DNA from: an uncultured Gemmataceae bacterium
Lineage (GTDB): Bacteria; Planctomycetota; Planctomycetia; Gemmatales; Gemmataceae
NCBI GenBank assembly: GCA_937923405.1
Contig: CALDUY010000002.1
Coordinates: 372,001 to 436,000, forward strand
DNA: 64,000 nt
Direction of reading: 5' to 3'
Below, in pieces: positions 63,757 through 64,000 of the stretch; position 1 is the stretch's first letter, and the number at the start of each line of letters is the position of its first letter. Both the position numbers and the translations under genes were made by a program. The notes beneath the pieces are model-generated. The model was not told where the DNA came from. It did no database searches and was given only the letters and a program-made list of their open reading frames with translations.

Positions 63757-64000
63757 ACTTCGCACTGCTGCTGCTCGCTTTCGCTGCCGCTCCACCCAGT
63801 CCGATCGTACCCTTACGCCATGCCCACGCTCATAATGATTACGAGCATCCCCGACCGCTTTTTGATGCGTTGGCACGCGGCTTCACTAGCGTCGAGGCCG
63901 ACATCTTCCTGTCGCGCGGTCAACTGCTGGTCGGACACACTCGGCTTGAGCTTCGCCCCGAGCGCACGTTGGAGAGACTGTATCTCGAACCGTTGCGGCA
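63753..64000 (+). CDS. Exported phosphodiesterase-like protein, N-terminal part (cut by window edge)
   Basis: Only 82 codons are visible before the right edge. The start MNFALLLLAFAAAPPSPIVP is a short signal peptide. It is followed by LRHAHAHNDYEHPRPLFDAL and VEADIFLSRGQLLVGHT, which match the start of a glycerophosphodiester phosphodiesterase/PI-PLC-like TIM barrel, with the catalytic His and the metal-ligand Glu-x-Asp (EAD). Its ATG overlaps the ECF sigma stop by four bases, so expression is coupled. The rest of the domain is needed to set the substrate. Confidence 0.75.
   Translation, partial: MNFALLLLAFAAAPPSPIVPLRHAHAHNDYEHPRPLFDALARGFTSVEADIFLSRGQLLVGHTRLELRPERTLERLYLEPLR

Noticed and set aside
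1..64000. tRNA, rRNA genes, CRISPR arrays or complete insertion sequences
   Set aside because: I found no tRNA-like T-loop/acceptor pairs in intergenic stretches, no regularly spaced repeats and no transposase gene. A tRNA scan could still find something missed by eye.

Overview
The window looks like chromosomal DNA of a planctomycete, most likely of the Gemmata/Isosphaera-type lineages. The signs are two large proteins with a planctomycete-type cytochrome domain followed by DUF1549 and DUF1553, a partner Tat-exported DUF1501 protein, a DUF1080 (3-keto-disaccharide hydrolase) protein, two ECF sigma factors, a TIGR02996/SUMF1 fusion, a TIGR03032 protein, and two surface proteins that share an N-terminal LE-x-[LM]-E-x-R motif. 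G+C is moderately high. Genes are mostly in short operons with frequent ATGA-type stop/start overlaps. I see no tRNA, rRNA, CRISPR array or complete insertion sequence.

Layout. 1-5.2 kb: a divergent tripartite efflux locus (cut-off TolC-like gene on the minus strand, RND pump and membrane-fusion lipoprotein on the plus strand). 5.2-10 kb: rpmB-gatC-gatA, then two ketosynthase genes, the first without the catalytic Cys. 10-14 kb, minus strand: msrP-like reductase and an epimerase/DJ-1/LLM flavin oxidoreductase operon. 14-22.5 kb: DUF1080 protein, a repeat-rich surface protein, and an ECF sigma/putative anti-sigma/PSCyt-DUF1549-DUF1553/DUF1501 cluster. 22.8-31.6 kb, minus strand: a six-gene operon with a MoxR AAA+ ATPase, a soluble FtsH-like AAA protease and four proteins I cannot assign a function. 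It resembles the MoxR/FtsH 'ternary' NTPase conflict systems predicted by comparative genomics, but I see no vWA partner. It is the most interesting locus here.

32-46 kb: hemolysin III-like membrane protein, SUMF1 protein, VOC protein, a five-haem-motif PA14 protein with a sugar-dehydrogenase-like propeller, a Cys-rich small protein, a TIGR03032 protein and a 1009-residue ELWKSDGT-repeat surface protein, then a D-aminoacylase. 46-58 kb: vWA protein, FdhF/YdeP-type molybdoenzyme, small membrane proteins, a large exported protein whose hydrolase domain has lost its Ser, a cytochrome c'-like protein, a methyltransferase and two exported beta-rich proteins. 57-64 kb: a second PSCyt-DUF1549-DUF1553 gene coupled to a terpene-cyclase-fold haem-motif protein, priA, and an ECF sigma factor overlapping a cut-off phosphodiesterase-like gene.

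Three intergenic copies of a short element (about 22.5, 43.7 and 53.0 kb) with AGAGCGCT/AGCGCTCT ends and internal palindromes form a dispersed MITE- or REP-like family. Several start codons were placed by Shine-Dalgarno match, signal peptide or conserved domain start rather than at the longest reading frame. Family assignments are from sequence patterns recognised by eye, without database searches.
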